Shown here: one piece after another, positions 53,137 to 61,820 of the stretch
How the letters are laid out: each line of letters starts with the position of its first letter
Position numbering within the stretch: the first letter of the stretch is position 1
DNA from: an uncultured Victivallaceae bacterium
GTDB taxonomy: Bacteria; Verrucomicrobiota; Lentisphaeria; Victivallales; Victivallaceae
Assembly: GCA_944392655.1 (NCBI GenBank)
Contig: CALXXL010000001.1
Span: 206,239 to 270,238, forward strand
Direction of reading: 5' to 3'
DNA: 64,000 nucleotides
Position numbers and translations under genes: made by a program
Notes under the pieces: generated by a model
Told to the model about the DNA's origin: nothing
Databases searched by the model: none
The model's input: only the letters and a program-made list of their open reading frames with translations

Positions 53137-53164
53137 AAAAAAAGCCGCCGTAGAAACTGGCGGC
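53137..53164 (-). terminator. Terminator, repeat copy 1
   Basis: A GC-rich hairpin (gccgcc 53144-53149 with ggcggc 53159-53164) is followed on the minus strand by T7. It is almost the same sequence as the hairpin at 53453-53479 and would end the small unit at 53219-53341. Confidence 0.8.
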
Positions 53165-53218
53165 CTGCACTGATGAGTTTTTGTGCGGATACGACTAGTA
53201 TATTCTGTCGTATCAGAA

Positions 53219-53341
53219 TTATATGCCGATATCAATATCCGGTTTGCCGTCTCCATCCAGATCAAGGCTTACATTGATTAAGCAGTCAAGGTGTTGTCAA
53301 ATAGAGTCGAACATTTTCGGCGCTTCGTAAATCATCTTCAT
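53219..53341 (-). CDS. Possible 40-codon small ORF with one in-frame TGA
   Basis: ATG at 53339-53341 is preceded by AAGGGGGG 7 nt upstream and by a promoter at 53383-53410. Fourteen codons (MKMIYEAPKMFDSI) lead to TGA at 53297-53299. Beyond it the same frame stays open for 25 codons, ending LDLDGDGKPDIDIGI then TAA at 53219-53221, just before a terminator. The Asp/Gly pattern DLDGDGKPDID resembles a calcium-binding dockerin or EF-hand-like repeat, so the read-through part looks coding. Three explanations are possible: a nonsense mutation, two products, or recoding. No clear bacterial SECIS hairpin was found. Confidence 0.35.
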
Positions 53342-53382
53342 TTATCTGCCCCCCTTCGGCTAAAAAATTTACAAAGTCCTTT

Positions 53383-53410
53383 AATATACCGTAAATTAAG
53401 GGAATGGCAA
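53383..53410 (-). promoter_or_regulatory. Promoter of the small TGA-containing unit
   Basis: On the minus strand, TTGCCA (53405-53410) and TATATT (53383-53388) are separated by 16 nt. A strong Shine-Dalgarno sequence follows about 30 nt downstream. Confidence 0.6.
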
Positions 53411-53452
53411 ACCAGTTATTTAAATATTGATAAAAAAATATCAAATTCTTGT

Positions 53453-53479
53453 AAAAAAGCCGCCGTAGAAACCGGCGGC
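53453..53479 (-). terminator. hisB terminator, repeat copy 2
   Basis: A 7-bp hairpin (gccgccg 53459-53465 with cggcggc 53473-53479) is followed by T6 on the minus strand. It sits 21 nt after the hisB stop. Confidence 0.85.
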
Positions 53480-53499
53480 CTGTCTGGACATAAAAAGTT

Positions 53500-54096
53500 T
53501 CAGAGGCATCCTTTGGTGGATGGAATAACGCCTGATATTCTGGGGTCAATGGAGGTTGCTTCGTCGAGTGCTCTGGCGAAAGCCTTGAAAATGGCCTCGA
53601 AGAGGTGGTGAACTTCGCTTGAGGCGAACATTTTTATATGTAGGTTCATACCGGCTTTAACGCTGAGAGCCTGAAAGAACTCGTGGAAGAGCTGTACGTC
53701 AATATCTTTTATGTACGCGGCTGGAGGGTTGACGTCGTAAACCAGGCATGGTCTTCCTGATAGGTCGAGAGCCACGAGTACGAGTGTTTCGTCCATGGGG
53801 AGGATCATGCTGCCGTACCGGCGAATACCCTTTTTGTCGCCGACGGCTTTAGCGATAGCCTCGCCCATTACCAGGCCGAAGTCCTCCATGGTATGGTGGT
53901 AATCGACGTCGATATCGCCCTGGATATTGCATTTCAGGTCAAACAATCCGTGTTTCGCGAAGAGTTCGAGCATGTGTGAAAGGAACTTTACCGGGCAGTT
54001 GATATCGCTTTTACCTGAGCCGTCTAGGTTGATGTTCAAACTGATATCTGTCTCTCTGGTTTTGCGTTCCACCGCAGCCACTCTTGAATCGGTCAT
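53500..54096 (-). CDS. hisB: Imidazoleglycerol-phosphate dehydratase
   Basis: This 198-residue monofunctional HisB catalyses the dehydration step of histidine synthesis, with two manganese sites per subunit. The metal-binding blocks are intact: FLSHMLELFAKHGLFDL (residues ~39-55), DVDYHHTMEDFG (~64-75), and a second pair with FHEFFQALSVKAGMNLHI and EVHHLFEAIFKAFARAL. It is the normal length without the phosphatase domain of enterobacterial HisB. No other his gene is nearby, so the pathway is dispersed. It is followed by a terminator. Confidence 0.96.
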   Translation of the reverse strand: MTDSRVAAVERKTRETDISLNINLDGSGKSDINCPVKFLSHMLELFAKHGLFDLKCNIQGDIDVDYHHTMEDFGLVMGEAIAKAVGDKKGIRRYGSMILPMDETLVLVALDLSGRPCLVYDVNPPAAYIKDIDVQLFHEFFQALSVKAGMNLHIKMFASSEVHHLFEAIFKAFARALDEATSIDPRISGVIPSTKGCL

Positions 54097-54117
54097 TTTC
54101 CACTCCTTGAATTTATA

Positions 54118-55761
54118 TTAAATCTGATTAAATTTTTTTATTACGGCCTGAGCCACTTTAATTCCGTCCACGGCGGCGGACAGGATGCCTCCGGCCATAC
54201 CTGCGCCCTCTCCGGCGAAGTAGAGCTGTTCCACCGTGCTCATCATATTGATATCTCTGATAAACCGGACGGGGCTGGAGACGTATGATTCAACGCCGAT
54301 AAGTTTGCCGTATTTGATGAATCCCGGGAATCGGCGGTCGAACTCTCTGAGTGCTCGTCGTATGGTTGCGGTAATTTCCTGAGGCAGGAGCGAGGAGATA
54401 TCGGCTGGAACCAGTTGGGTCTGCACGCTGGATTTTTTATGTAACAATCTTACATTTCCGGTGAGGAACGCGTCGGCGTCCTGAGCGGGGAATCCGTAGT
54501 CTTCTCCTCCGGCATAAAAGGTTTTTCTGCCGAGTGCGGAGAGGAATCCGAAAGCCTCGGCGTGGGTTTTAAACTTTGTTCTGTCGGGTGTTACGACAAT
54601 GGTTGAGTTGGCGAATTCTCCATCCCGTGCGCGGTTGCTCATGCCGTTGCTGGAGAGTTCTCCGGATACGGCGGTAGCGGGGATAACTGTACCCCCCGGG
54701 CACATGCAGAAAGTGCTTGCGCCCGGTTTTGATGGGGTTGGCGACATAGCGAGGTTGTATTCGGCGGCGCCCAGAGTTGGCGGTCTTGGCGAACATCTGT
54801 ACTGTTTACGGTCGACCATTTCCTGGGGGTGTTCGATCCGGCATCCGATCTGGAATCCTTTGGGTTCGCTCCCGGCGTATTTAAGAAGGTTCATCGTCAG
54901 CTTGCGACCTCCGAGTCCGGCGGCGATAATGACGGCGTCGGCGGTTATATTCTCGCCGGAGGCGAGTTTTACACCGGCGCACCGGTTGTTGTGGTCGAGT
55001 AAGATATCGGTAACGTGGGCGGAGAAGCGGAACTCTCCGCCGAGTTCAATAATTTTTTTTCTCAGATTGGCGATAATGCCGGGCAGTTTATCGGAGCCCA
55101 GGTGCGGGCGTTTAAGATAAACGGTATCATAATCTGCGCCTGCGCCGGCGAATTGAGCCAGCACCCATGCGCCGCGCGGGTCGTGGTTTCTGGTATAAAG
55201 TTTTCCGTCTGAGAAGGTACCTGCGCCGCCCTCTCCGATAAGGTAGTTGCTCTCTTCGTTGAGGGTTCTGGTTTTATAGAACTCGTCGATATCTCCGGCG
55301 CGTTCATCTACATTTTTCCCCCGGTCGAGGATAAGCGGTTTTGCTCCGGCGAGAGCGAGTACAAGACCGGCGAAGATACCTGCCGGTCCGGTACCGACGA
55401 CGACCGGTTGCCGCGGTTGTTTTTTTAGTGTTTCGATTTCGATCTCCGGTTCGGCGAGGATTTCAGCCGCCTGTTCCGGAGTTATTTTGTCGGCCTTGAT
55501 ATTGTTTGGGGCAGAACCGGTTTGAATTACAAGTTTATAAATAATTTCCGGTCTGCCGCGTCTGGAGTCGATGCTTTTTTTTACGATGCGGCACATTTCC
55601 GGGTTAATTCCGCATAAATCCCGGATAATATCCGGCATGCGGGAATCGATCCGGCTTCCGAAGGAGGAAAAATTAACCGCGTCGATCCGCAGTTCATTAA
55701 TGATGAAGAAGGATTTCTCATCAGTTGATTGTAGTGTTTTCGTCAAAGACTTCTGCCTCAA
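54118..55761 (-). CDS. FAD-dependent dehydrogenase (COG2509-like)
   Basis: This 547-residue flavoprotein carries the FAD motif VVVGTGPAGIFAGLVLALAG near residues 121-140, followed by a LILDRGKNVDERAG block. A second conserved part, YFAGEGAGMAGGILSAAVDGIKVAQAV, lies near the C-terminus. The N-terminal ~110 residues form the extra domain typical of this uncharacterised dehydrogenase group. Cysteines cluster in the middle (FCMCPGG near residue 355). The start lies inside the upstream AMMECR1 gene with a 41-nt overlap, and no later ATG is a better choice. The substrate is unknown. Confidence 0.8.
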   Translation of the reverse strand: MRQKSLTKTLQSTDEKSFFIINELRIDAVNFSSFGSRIDSRMPDIIRDLCGINPEMCRIVKKSIDSRRGRPEIIYKLVIQTGSAPNNIKADKITPEQAAEILAEPEIEIETLKKQPRQPVVVGTGPAGIFAGLVLALAGAKPLILDRGKNVDERAGDIDEFYKTRTLNEESNYLIGEGGAGTFSDGKLYTRNHDPRGAWVLAQFAGAGADYDTVYLKRPHLGSDKLPGIIANLRKKIIELGGEFRFSAHVTDILLDHNNRCAGVKLASGENITADAVIIAAGLGGRKLTMNLLKYAGSEPKGFQIGCRIEHPQEMVDRKQYRCSPRPPTLGAAEYNLAMSPTPSKPGASTFCMCPGGTVIPATAVSGELSSNGMSNRARDGEFANSTIVVTPDRTKFKTHAEAFGFLSALGRKTFYAGGEDYGFPAQDADAFLTGNVRLLHKKSSVQTQLVPADISSLLPQEITATIRRALREFDRRFPGFIKYGKLIGVESYVSSPVRFIRDINMMSTVEQLYFAGEGAGMAGGILSAAVDGIKVAQAVIKKFNQI

Positions 55762-56296
55762 AAACGCTGAATTTGCAGTTAGGGTTCTGCCATGCGAATG
55801 TATCCAGTCCGGCCTTTTCAGAGAGAGCGCACAAAGTCTCCTCTTTATTCCAGTGCTGTTCGCCCGGCACCTGCGGCAGGAATACGGCGTGATGTCCTGC
55901 CATTTCGAGCAGGATGCCGTGTTTTCCCAGAATGAACTGTTCCGGCGAGCTGATCTGCCGCATGGGGGTGAGGATGGAGACTTCGATTTTTATGTTATCG
56001 AACTCCTCCATTTCGAGTTCCGGGAATCTCGGGTCGTGGAAAGCGGCGTTAAGTGCATTGCGTCTGAGGTTGTTGCCGAGTGGTTCAGCGGCGCCGATAT
56101 TGCCGATGCATCCGCGCAGAGCGCCTTTAAATCTGATAGTGACGAAGCAGCTTCCGAGTTCCTGTAATTTCGGGTTATCCGGGATTACTGGTGGTTCGAT
56201 GCCCAGGAGGCGGCATTGTATAACTCTCCGTACGAACTGCAGGATCTCTCTGCGTTCGTTGGTATTAAATCTGTATTGTTCAACTTGGTTCTGCAT
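55721..56296 (-). CDS. AMMECR1-domain protein
   Basis: This 191-residue protein has the conserved AMMECR1 signature ALRGCIGNIGAAEPL near residues 80-95, followed by NALNAAFHDPRFPEL and KIEVSILTPM. Family members occur in all domains of life; in bacteria they are often next to MEMO-like or radical SAM genes, which are not seen here. The biochemical role is not established. It overlaps the downstream flavoprotein gene by 41 nt and follows the permease gene by 15 nt, so it is within an operon. Confidence 0.88.
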   Translation of the reverse strand: MQNQVEQYRFNTNERREILQFVRRVIQCRLLGIEPPVIPDNPKLQELGSCFVTIRFKGALRGCIGNIGAAEPLGNNLRRNALNAAFHDPRFPELEMEEFDNIKIEVSILTPMRQISSPEQFILGKHGILLEMAGHHAVFLPQVPGEQHWNKEETLCALSEKAGLDTFAWQNPNCKFSVFEAEVFDENTTIN

Positions 56297-56311
56297 AAAA
56301 ACTCCACTGCT

Positions 56312-57475
56312 TTAAATCTGATCCCGCCGCACGTTCCAGTAGCCGTAGAATATGAAGGCCAGAGTTGGGGCGAGTCCGGCGATAACCGGAGGCAGGGTAC
56401 CCTGTCTGCCGAGGACTTTAAAAGTTTCGGAAATGACGATATACGCAACGATTATAACCACGGCGGTGATAACTGCGGTCATAATGCCTGAGCGTTCATT
56501 TTTGGTAGCGAGAGGAACGCCGAGGAAAACGGCGATAAAGCTTGCCCATGGGAAAGCCAGGCGGTAGAAGAAAACGGTCCAATATATATTGCTTGCGCGT
56601 TCGGCCATATTTTCGGTTTCCATAAGTACGCCCCATATAGTCCAGCATGGGAGTACGTTAACGTCGGATACGGCGTTGCGTATTGTGACGGGGTCTTCAG
56701 GTGCGTTTTCGGGGGATATAATCATTTCCGGCACAGAGCGTGGGTTTTTTGGCATAAATCCGTCGCGGCTGTATTCGGTTTCGGTTACGTTGGTAAACTT
56801 CCATCCGGTTTTTCTGTCATAAGTGGCATTTTCGGCGGAGATATAACGTTCCATGGTATTATCCGGGCGATAGAATTTCAAGGTAACGCCCTCATATTTT
56901 CCCTGATTATCGAAAGTGCGGAACAGCCACACGCGCTGTTTGTCGAAGCTCTTGAAAGTGAGCATTTTCTGATAATCCTCCAGGGTTCCCGGTTCTCTGG
57001 TCATCTCTCTTTTAGCGTTTTCGGCGAGGAGGTTGTACTTAGGCACGAGCATTTCGTTGAAGTAAATATTTACGAAAGTTACTAATAATCCCATAACGAA
57101 TATGGATCTTCCGCACCGCATAAGTGAGAGTCCGGAAGCGCGCATAGCGGTAACCTCGAGATTTTTGCCGAACATAGCCATAGTCCACATACATCCGAGC
57201 AGTACGCTTATAGGCAGTACGAAGCTGAGGTTGCCTGGCAGTCTGAGGAGGAAGTATCGGATCATTTTAATGATAGGCGCGTCGTGATCTAGGAAGTCGC
57301 TCAAATCGTTAAAAACGTCTCCTAGAATAAAGAGCATGGCAGAGACGAGTATAATGATGGAGAACTTGATCAGGAACTCGCGCATTACATACCAGTCGAG
57401 AGTTGGCAAACTGGTCCACTTGCGTGGGACAGTAACCATCTGTTCGATTAATTTCTTATCCGGTTTTTTACTCAT
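56312..57475 (-). CDS. LptF/LptG-type LPS transport permease (YjgP/YjgQ)
   Basis: This 387-residue membrane protein has N-terminal segments FLIKFSIIILVSAMLFILGDVF and FVLPISVLLGCMWTMAMFGK. A periplasmic beta-jellyroll domain (~140-280) and three further C-terminal segments follow, matching the LptF/LptG architecture. With LptB it would extract lipopolysaccharide from the inner membrane. The conserved NEMLVPKYN block and the EVTAMRASG loop fit the family. The absence of a second copy nearby leaves F versus G open. It supports a Gram-negative envelope. Confidence 0.85.
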   Translation of the reverse strand: MSKKPDKKLIEQMVTVPRKWTSLPTLDWYVMREFLIKFSIIILVSAMLFILGDVFNDLSDFLDHDAPIIKMIRYFLLRLPGNLSFVLPISVLLGCMWTMAMFGKNLEVTAMRASGLSLMRCGRSIFVMGLLVTFVNIYFNEMLVPKYNLLAENAKREMTREPGTLEDYQKMLTFKSFDKQRVWLFRTFDNQGKYEGVTLKFYRPDNTMERYISAENATYDRKTGWKFTNVTETEYSRDGFMPKNPRSVPEMIISPENAPEDPVTIRNAVSDVNVLPCWTIWGVLMETENMAERASNIYWTVFFYRLAFPWASFIAVFLGVPLATKNERSGIMTAVITAVVIIVAYIVISETFKVLGRQGTLPPVIAGLAPTLAFIFYGYWNVRRDQI

Positions 57476-57564
57476 AATCTCCCCGGTTGTGCATTATGGT
57501 GCTGAAATTGACTTATTCAATTAATATACATTTATGAGAGTATAATTCCAAATCAGTATATTAC

Positions 57565-58350
57565 TTACATAAGAAAAAAGTCGATAGCGTTGCGTACATG
57601 CCGGTCCCAGAACTCCCATGTATGGCTGCCTGGTTCTTCGATATACTTGCATGGGAGATTGATATTTTTAAAATGGTCTCTCAGTCTCAGGTTATCCTGA
57701 TAGAGGAAGTCCTCGGTGCCGCATATCTGCATAAATCTGGTTGGGGTGGTAAGATTTTTCTTTTTATACTGTTCAGCGAGGAAGAACAGGTCATTAGGTT
57801 TTCTTAATTCGCGGTCTTTTGGGCCGAATATGGCGAATTCCTCTTTTGCCCATTCAGAATCCTCGCGCCAGGCCTGGAAGTTATTGATATCGGCAACGGA
57901 AGAAATGCCGCATACTGCGTTAAAGTTTTCCGGCATAGCGAGGCCCAGTTTAAGTGCGCCGTATCCACCCATGGACAATCCGCATGCGAAGGTATCTTCG
58001 CGTCTGTCGGAGACGCGGAAGAGCTCCTTTACGACGGCGGGCAGTTCGTTGGCGATATAATCCCAGTATCGTTTACCTGAATGCATATTGGTATAGTAGC
58101 TGCGGTGAGCGCACGGCATAATTACGGCGAGGTTTTTTCCGAGTACATACCGTTCTATGGAGGTGAGTCTGCTCCAGATGGTATGGTCATCGCTCATACC
58201 GTGGAGGAGATACATAACTCTGCATCCTTCATTTTTTCTTGTATCTGCTTTAGTGCCGATATGTGTAGTATTGGCCTGTGGCAGAATAACGTTCATCATC
58301 ATATGCATTCCGAGTGTATTGGAAAAGAAGTCGCATTGAATAAATGCCAT
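57565..58350 (-). CDS. Esterase D/tributyrin-esterase-like alpha/beta hydrolase
   Basis: This 261-residue cytosolic enzyme has the oxyanion block YLLHGMSDDHTIW near residue 47, the nucleophile elbow CGLSMGGYGALKL (Ser near residue 124) and the catalytic His in EPGSHTWEFW near residue 245. The family includes S-formylglutathione hydrolases and feruloyl or tributyrin esterases. No signal peptide is seen. Two consecutive Met residues (MMM at ~17-19) are only internal. The specificity is unknown. Confidence 0.82.
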   Translation of the reverse strand: MAFIQCDFFSNTLGMHMMMNVILPQANTTHIGTKADTRKNEGCRVMYLLHGMSDDHTIWSRLTSIERYVLGKNLAVIMPCAHRSYYTNMHSGKRYWDYIANELPAVVKELFRVSDRREDTFACGLSMGGYGALKLGLAMPENFNAVCGISSVADINNFQAWREDSEWAKEEFAIFGPKDRELRKPNDLFFLAEQYKKKNLTTPTRFMQICGTEDFLYQDNLRLRDHFKNINLPCKYIEEPGSHTWEFWDRHVRNAIDFFLM

Positions 58351-58498
58351 GATCAGAAAAATCCTTTTTTTTGTACAGATTCAGATTGTAATAATTATGG
58401 AATAACAATATATCTTTTTTTAAAAAAAGCAACATTGGAATATGGTCATGTTGGACAATCTGATAAAAAAGTATCTAAATTTGCCTTGTAAATTGAGC

Positions 58499-58528
58499 TT
58501 GACATATTATATTAATGGACTGTATAAG
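58499..58528 (+). promoter_or_regulatory. Promoter of rex-hydCBA
   Basis: TTGACA (58499-58504) and TATAAG (58523-58528) are separated by 18 nt, about 58 nt upstream of the rex ATG. No clear Rex operator palindrome was recognised by eye. Confidence 0.65.
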
Positions 58529-58585
58529 TAAAAAAGTATCTTGTAAGCTGAAAAAATTGAAGTTAAGGAAGAACGGGTACCCGGG

Positions 58586-59245
58586 ATGAAGAAAGTGCAG
58601 AAGCTGCCAACGATCCGCAGATTGCCGACCTATCTGTACAAGCTCAATGAGATGCGCAAAAGCGGGGTTGAGATAGTGGCGACTCCGGAGCTTGCGCGTT
58701 ACATGAATTTAGAAGCGATAGTGGTGCGCAAGGATCTTGCCGCCACAGGGGTAACCGGTCAGCCCGGGGTGGGTTACAAGGTAGTTGAGCTGATAGAGTC
58801 GATCCGTTCATTTTTATCGTGGGATAATACTAGTGAAGCGGTGCTGGTAGGTGCCGGGTCATTAGGCAGTGCTATACTTGGTTATGAAGGTTTTGAGGAG
58901 TACGGATTGCGGATTATAGCGGCGTTTGATGCGGATCCCGGAAAAGTAGGTACGATCATACATGGTCGTGAGGTATTTGATGTGGACCGTCTGGCGGAGC
59001 TGACGCGCCGTATGTGTATCCGTTTAGGAATAATCTGTGTTCCTGCGGATTATGCGCAGGATGTGGCGGATGAGCTGGTCAAAGGTGGGGTGCACGGGAT
59101 CTGGAATTTTGCGAATGTATCGTTAAAGGTTCCGGAGGACGTAGTAGTTCAGCGTGAAGTTATAGCCGGTGGTTTTGCGGTATTATCGGTAAAGCTGGAG
59201 CGTATGCGTCGTCAGCATGAGAACCGTGATCCTGAAGTGGAATAG
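58586..59245 (+). CDS. rex: Redox-sensing transcriptional repressor Rex
   Basis: This 219-residue protein has a winged-helix N-terminus (IRRLPTYLYKLNEMRKSG) followed by a Rossmann domain with LVGAGSLGSAILGYEGF, the NAD(H)-binding site. The C-terminal GIWNFANVSLKVPEDVVVQ block is the dimer-swap region. Rex binds DNA when NAD+ dominates and lets go when NADH rises, derepressing fermentative genes. Here it immediately precedes hydCBA, giving direct control by the NADH state. It may also regulate itself. Confidence 0.94.
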   Translation: MKKVQKLPTIRRLPTYLYKLNEMRKSGVEIVATPELARYMNLEAIVVRKDLAATGVTGQPGVGYKVVELIESIRSFLSWDNTSEAVLVGAGSLGSAILGYEGFEEYGLRIIAAFDADPGKVGTIIHGREVFDVDRLAELTRRMCIRLGIICVPADYAQDVADELVKGGVHGIWNFANVSLKVPEDVVVQREVIAGGFAVLSVKLERMRRQHENRDPEVE

Positions 59246-59335
59246 TTTTTTAGAGATTAATTCATATATATACAACACAACAACAGGCTTCTGGGAAGAT
59301 AATCTCATTAGCCGAACAACACAAAGAGGTCAACA

Positions 59336-59845
59336 ATGCAGTCAACGATGGAGAAGACCTTGGCGGCGAAGAACCGTCTGGCCGAGGTCAATCGGATTCT
59401 TGAAAAGAACAACTATTCTGAATCCCGTTTGATCCCCATTCTTCAGGAAGTCCAGGAAGTGTACAAATATCTCTCGAAGGAGATAATCAGTTATGTAGCG
59501 ACGGCGATAGGGGTACCGCCGTCGCGGGTTTATGGTGTAGCGACCTTTTACGCGCATTTTGCGTTGACTCCGAAAGGTAAGTATGTATTCCGTCTGTGTG
59601 ATGGTACAGCGTGCCATGTAAAGAAATCGCACAGTATATTGAATGCGTTGTACGAGCGTTTGAATCTGTCGCCGGAGAAGAACACGAGTGATGATCTGCG
59701 TTACACGATAGAGACGGTGAGCTGTCTTGGAGCGTGTGGTCTTGCTCCGGTGATGCTGATGAACGACGAGGTGCATGGTCAGGTAACGCCTGAGCAGGCC
59801 CTGGCGATAGTCGATCGTCTGGAAGATGCGGAAAAGAACGCCTGA
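59336..59845 (+). CDS. hydC: Hydrogenase subunit HydC (NuoE-like)
   Basis: This 169-residue thioredoxin-like [2Fe-2S] protein of the NuoE family has cysteines in DGTACHVK and SCLGACGLAP, the typical ligand set. The N-terminal helices (ILQEVQEVYKYLSKE) are the standard NuoE fold start. In electron-bifurcating [FeFe] hydrogenases HydC passes electrons between the flavin site of HydB and the catalytic HydA. It lies ahead of hydB and hydA, which form the same operon. Confidence 0.92.
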   Translation: MQSTMEKTLAAKNRLAEVNRILEKNNYSESRLIPILQEVQEVYKYLSKEIISYVATAIGVPPSRVYGVATFYAHFALTPKGKYVFRLCDGTACHVKKSHSILNALYERLNLSPEKNTSDDLRYTIETVSCLGACGLAPVMLMNDEVHGQVTPEQALAIVDRLEDAEKNA

Positions 59846-59891
59846 AGAACCCCGGCAACAACAACTTACACTTTTGGGAGCGATAAATAAA

Positions 59892-61793
59892 ATGAATATA
59901 GATCTGGAAAAAATATCCGCTGATTATAAGAAAGCGGTGGGTAATCTTAAGCGCCGTATAGTTATTTGCGGCGGTACGGGCTGTGTATCGAATGGTTCGC
60001 TGAATGTGCGTGAAGAGATGGTGAAGAAGCTGAAGGCCCGTGGTATGGATGTTGAGATAGTGCTGAAGAAGGAAGAGAATGGGGAGCACTGCAATTTCAC
60101 TGGTACTTACATTTCGAAATCCGGCTGCCAGGGTTTCTGCCAGATGGGTCCTTTGGTGCACATTGAGCCGGACAAGATTCTCTACACCAAGGTCAAGGTT
60201 TCGGATGTTGATGAAATAATTGATGAAACGCTGGTTAATGGTCGTGTGATAGACCGTCTTCTGTATGTATCGCCGACGACTGGCGAGCATTGCAAGGGTG
60301 ATGCTACGATTCCGTTTTACAACCGTCAGAAGCGTGTGGTATTGAGCAACTGCATGATAGAGCCTGAGGATGTTGATGAATACATTTCCCGAGGTGGTTA
60401 TTTTGGTGCGCGCAAGGCGATAACGGAGATGACTCCGGAAGAGGTGTGCCAGACGGTGCTGGATTCCGGTCTGCGTGGCCGTGGGGGCGGTGGTTTCCCG
60501 ACCGGTTTGAAGTGGAAGTTCACTTTGGCGAGCAAGAATGCGAAGAAGTACGTCATCTGCAATGGTGACGAAGGTGACCCGGGAGCCTTCATGGACCGTT
60601 CAGTAATGGAAGGCAACCCGCATGCGGTTATAGAAGGCATGATGATTGCGGCGAAAGCGATTGGTGCGGATGAAGGTTATGTATATGTGCGTGCTGAGTA
60701 TCCGTTAGCGGTAACGCGTATGCGTCAGGCGATGGCGGATGCTGAACGTGCCGGTCTGCTTGGAGATGGTTTATTTGGGACGGATTTCTCATTCCGTTTG
60801 CATGTAATGGAAGGTGCCGGGGCGTTTGTCTGCGGTGAAGAGACAGCGTTGATAGCGTCGATTGAAGGTAAACGCGGAATGCCGATGCCGAAGCCGCCGT
60901 TCCCGGCGCAGTCGGGTCTGTGGGGCAAGCCTACGGTGATCAACAATGTGGAAACGCTGGCGAGTGTTCCTTACATTTTGCGTGAGGGAGCAGAAGCGTA
61001 CCGTTCCTGCGGTACGGAAAAGTCACCGGGGACGAAGACCTTTGCGTTGACGGGTCATGTGGCGAACACCGGTTTGATCGAAGTACCGTTTGGCACTACG
61101 CTGCGTGAAATAGTCTACAACATTGGTGGTGGAGTAACGAACAACGAGGGCAAGGTCACGGGAGAAGACTTCAAGGCGGTACAGATAGGCGGTCCTTCCG
61201 GCGGGTGTCTTACCAAAGAGATGCTGGATCTGGAGATGGACTTTGACTCGCTGAAGAAAGTTGGAGCGATGGTTGGTTCCGGTGGTCTGGTAGTTATGAA
61301 CAACCAGACGTGTATGATCAAGATAGCGCGTTTCTTCATGCAGTTTACGCAGAACGAATCATGTGGCAAATGCGTACCGTGTCGTGAAGGTACGAAACAG
61401 ATGCTGGCGTTGCTGGATGATATTATAGAAGGCCGTGCTACGGCAGAGACGCTGGAGCTGCTGGAGATTACGGCGAAGGCGGTACAGATGGGTTCATTGT
61501 GCGGACTGGGCAAAACGGCGCCGAATCCGGTACTGTCCACCTTAAAGCACTTCCGTCAGGAATATGAAGACCATGTATTCCGGAAGATCTGTCCTACTGG
61601 TGAATGCAAAGCGTTGGCGCGTCCGGAAATTGTTGCGTCGAAGTGCAAGGGCTGCACGGCGTGTATGCGCAAGTGTCCGGTAGGAGCGATTACGGGAGAA
61701 ATCAAGAAACCGCATCATATTGATGCGGAAAAATGCATCAAGTGCGGAGCGTGCAAACAGGCGTGCAAATTTGGTGCGATCATTGGTCTTTAA
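59892..61793 (+). CDS. hydB: Hydrogenase subunit HydB (NuoF-like, flavin/NADH)
   Basis: This 633-residue flavoprotein has an N-terminal ferredoxin-like [2Fe-2S] domain (VICGGTGCVSNGS, then CQGFCQMGP). The NuoF core follows with FMN/NADH binding site LRGRGGGGFPTGLKW, an ICNGDEGDPGAF segment and the [4Fe-4S] block SCGKCVPCREG. A C-terminal bacterial ferredoxin domain carries two CxxCxxCxxxCP sets (CKGCTACMRKCP and CIKCGACKQACK). I start at ATG 59892 with GGGAG upstream. It is the NADH-binding subunit of a bifurcating hydrogenase. Confidence 0.95.
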   Translation: MNIDLEKISADYKKAVGNLKRRIVICGGTGCVSNGSLNVREEMVKKLKARGMDVEIVLKKEENGEHCNFTGTYISKSGCQGFCQMGPLVHIEPDKILYTKVKVSDVDEIIDETLVNGRVIDRLLYVSPTTGEHCKGDATIPFYNRQKRVVLSNCMIEPEDVDEYISRGGYFGARKAITEMTPEEVCQTVLDSGLRGRGGGGFPTGLKWKFTLASKNAKKYVICNGDEGDPGAFMDRSVMEGNPHAVIEGMMIAAKAIGADEGYVYVRAEYPLAVTRMRQAMADAERAGLLGDGLFGTDFSFRLHVMEGAGAFVCGEETALIASIEGKRGMPMPKPPFPAQSGLWGKPTVINNVETLASVPYILREGAEAYRSCGTEKSPGTKTFALTGHVANTGLIEVPFGTTLREIVYNIGGGVTNNEGKVTGEDFKAVQIGGPSGGCLTKEMLDLEMDFDSLKKVGAMVGSGGLVVMNNQTCMIKIARFFMQFTQNESCGKCVPCREGTKQMLALLDDIIEGRATAETLELLEITAKAVQMGSLCGLGKTAPNPVLSTLKHFRQEYEDHVFRKICPTGECKALARPEIVASKCKGCTACMRKCPVGAITGEIKKPHHIDAEKCIKCGACKQACKFGAIIGL

Positions 61794-61820
61794 CAGCAAC
61801 ATGGGGGAGAATAATATAAA

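Noticed and set aside
53250..53299. Bacterial SECIS element after TGA 53297-53299
   Set aside because: Only a weak 5-bp hairpin (atcaa/ttgat) with an eight-base loop is visible, so selenocysteine is not claimed.
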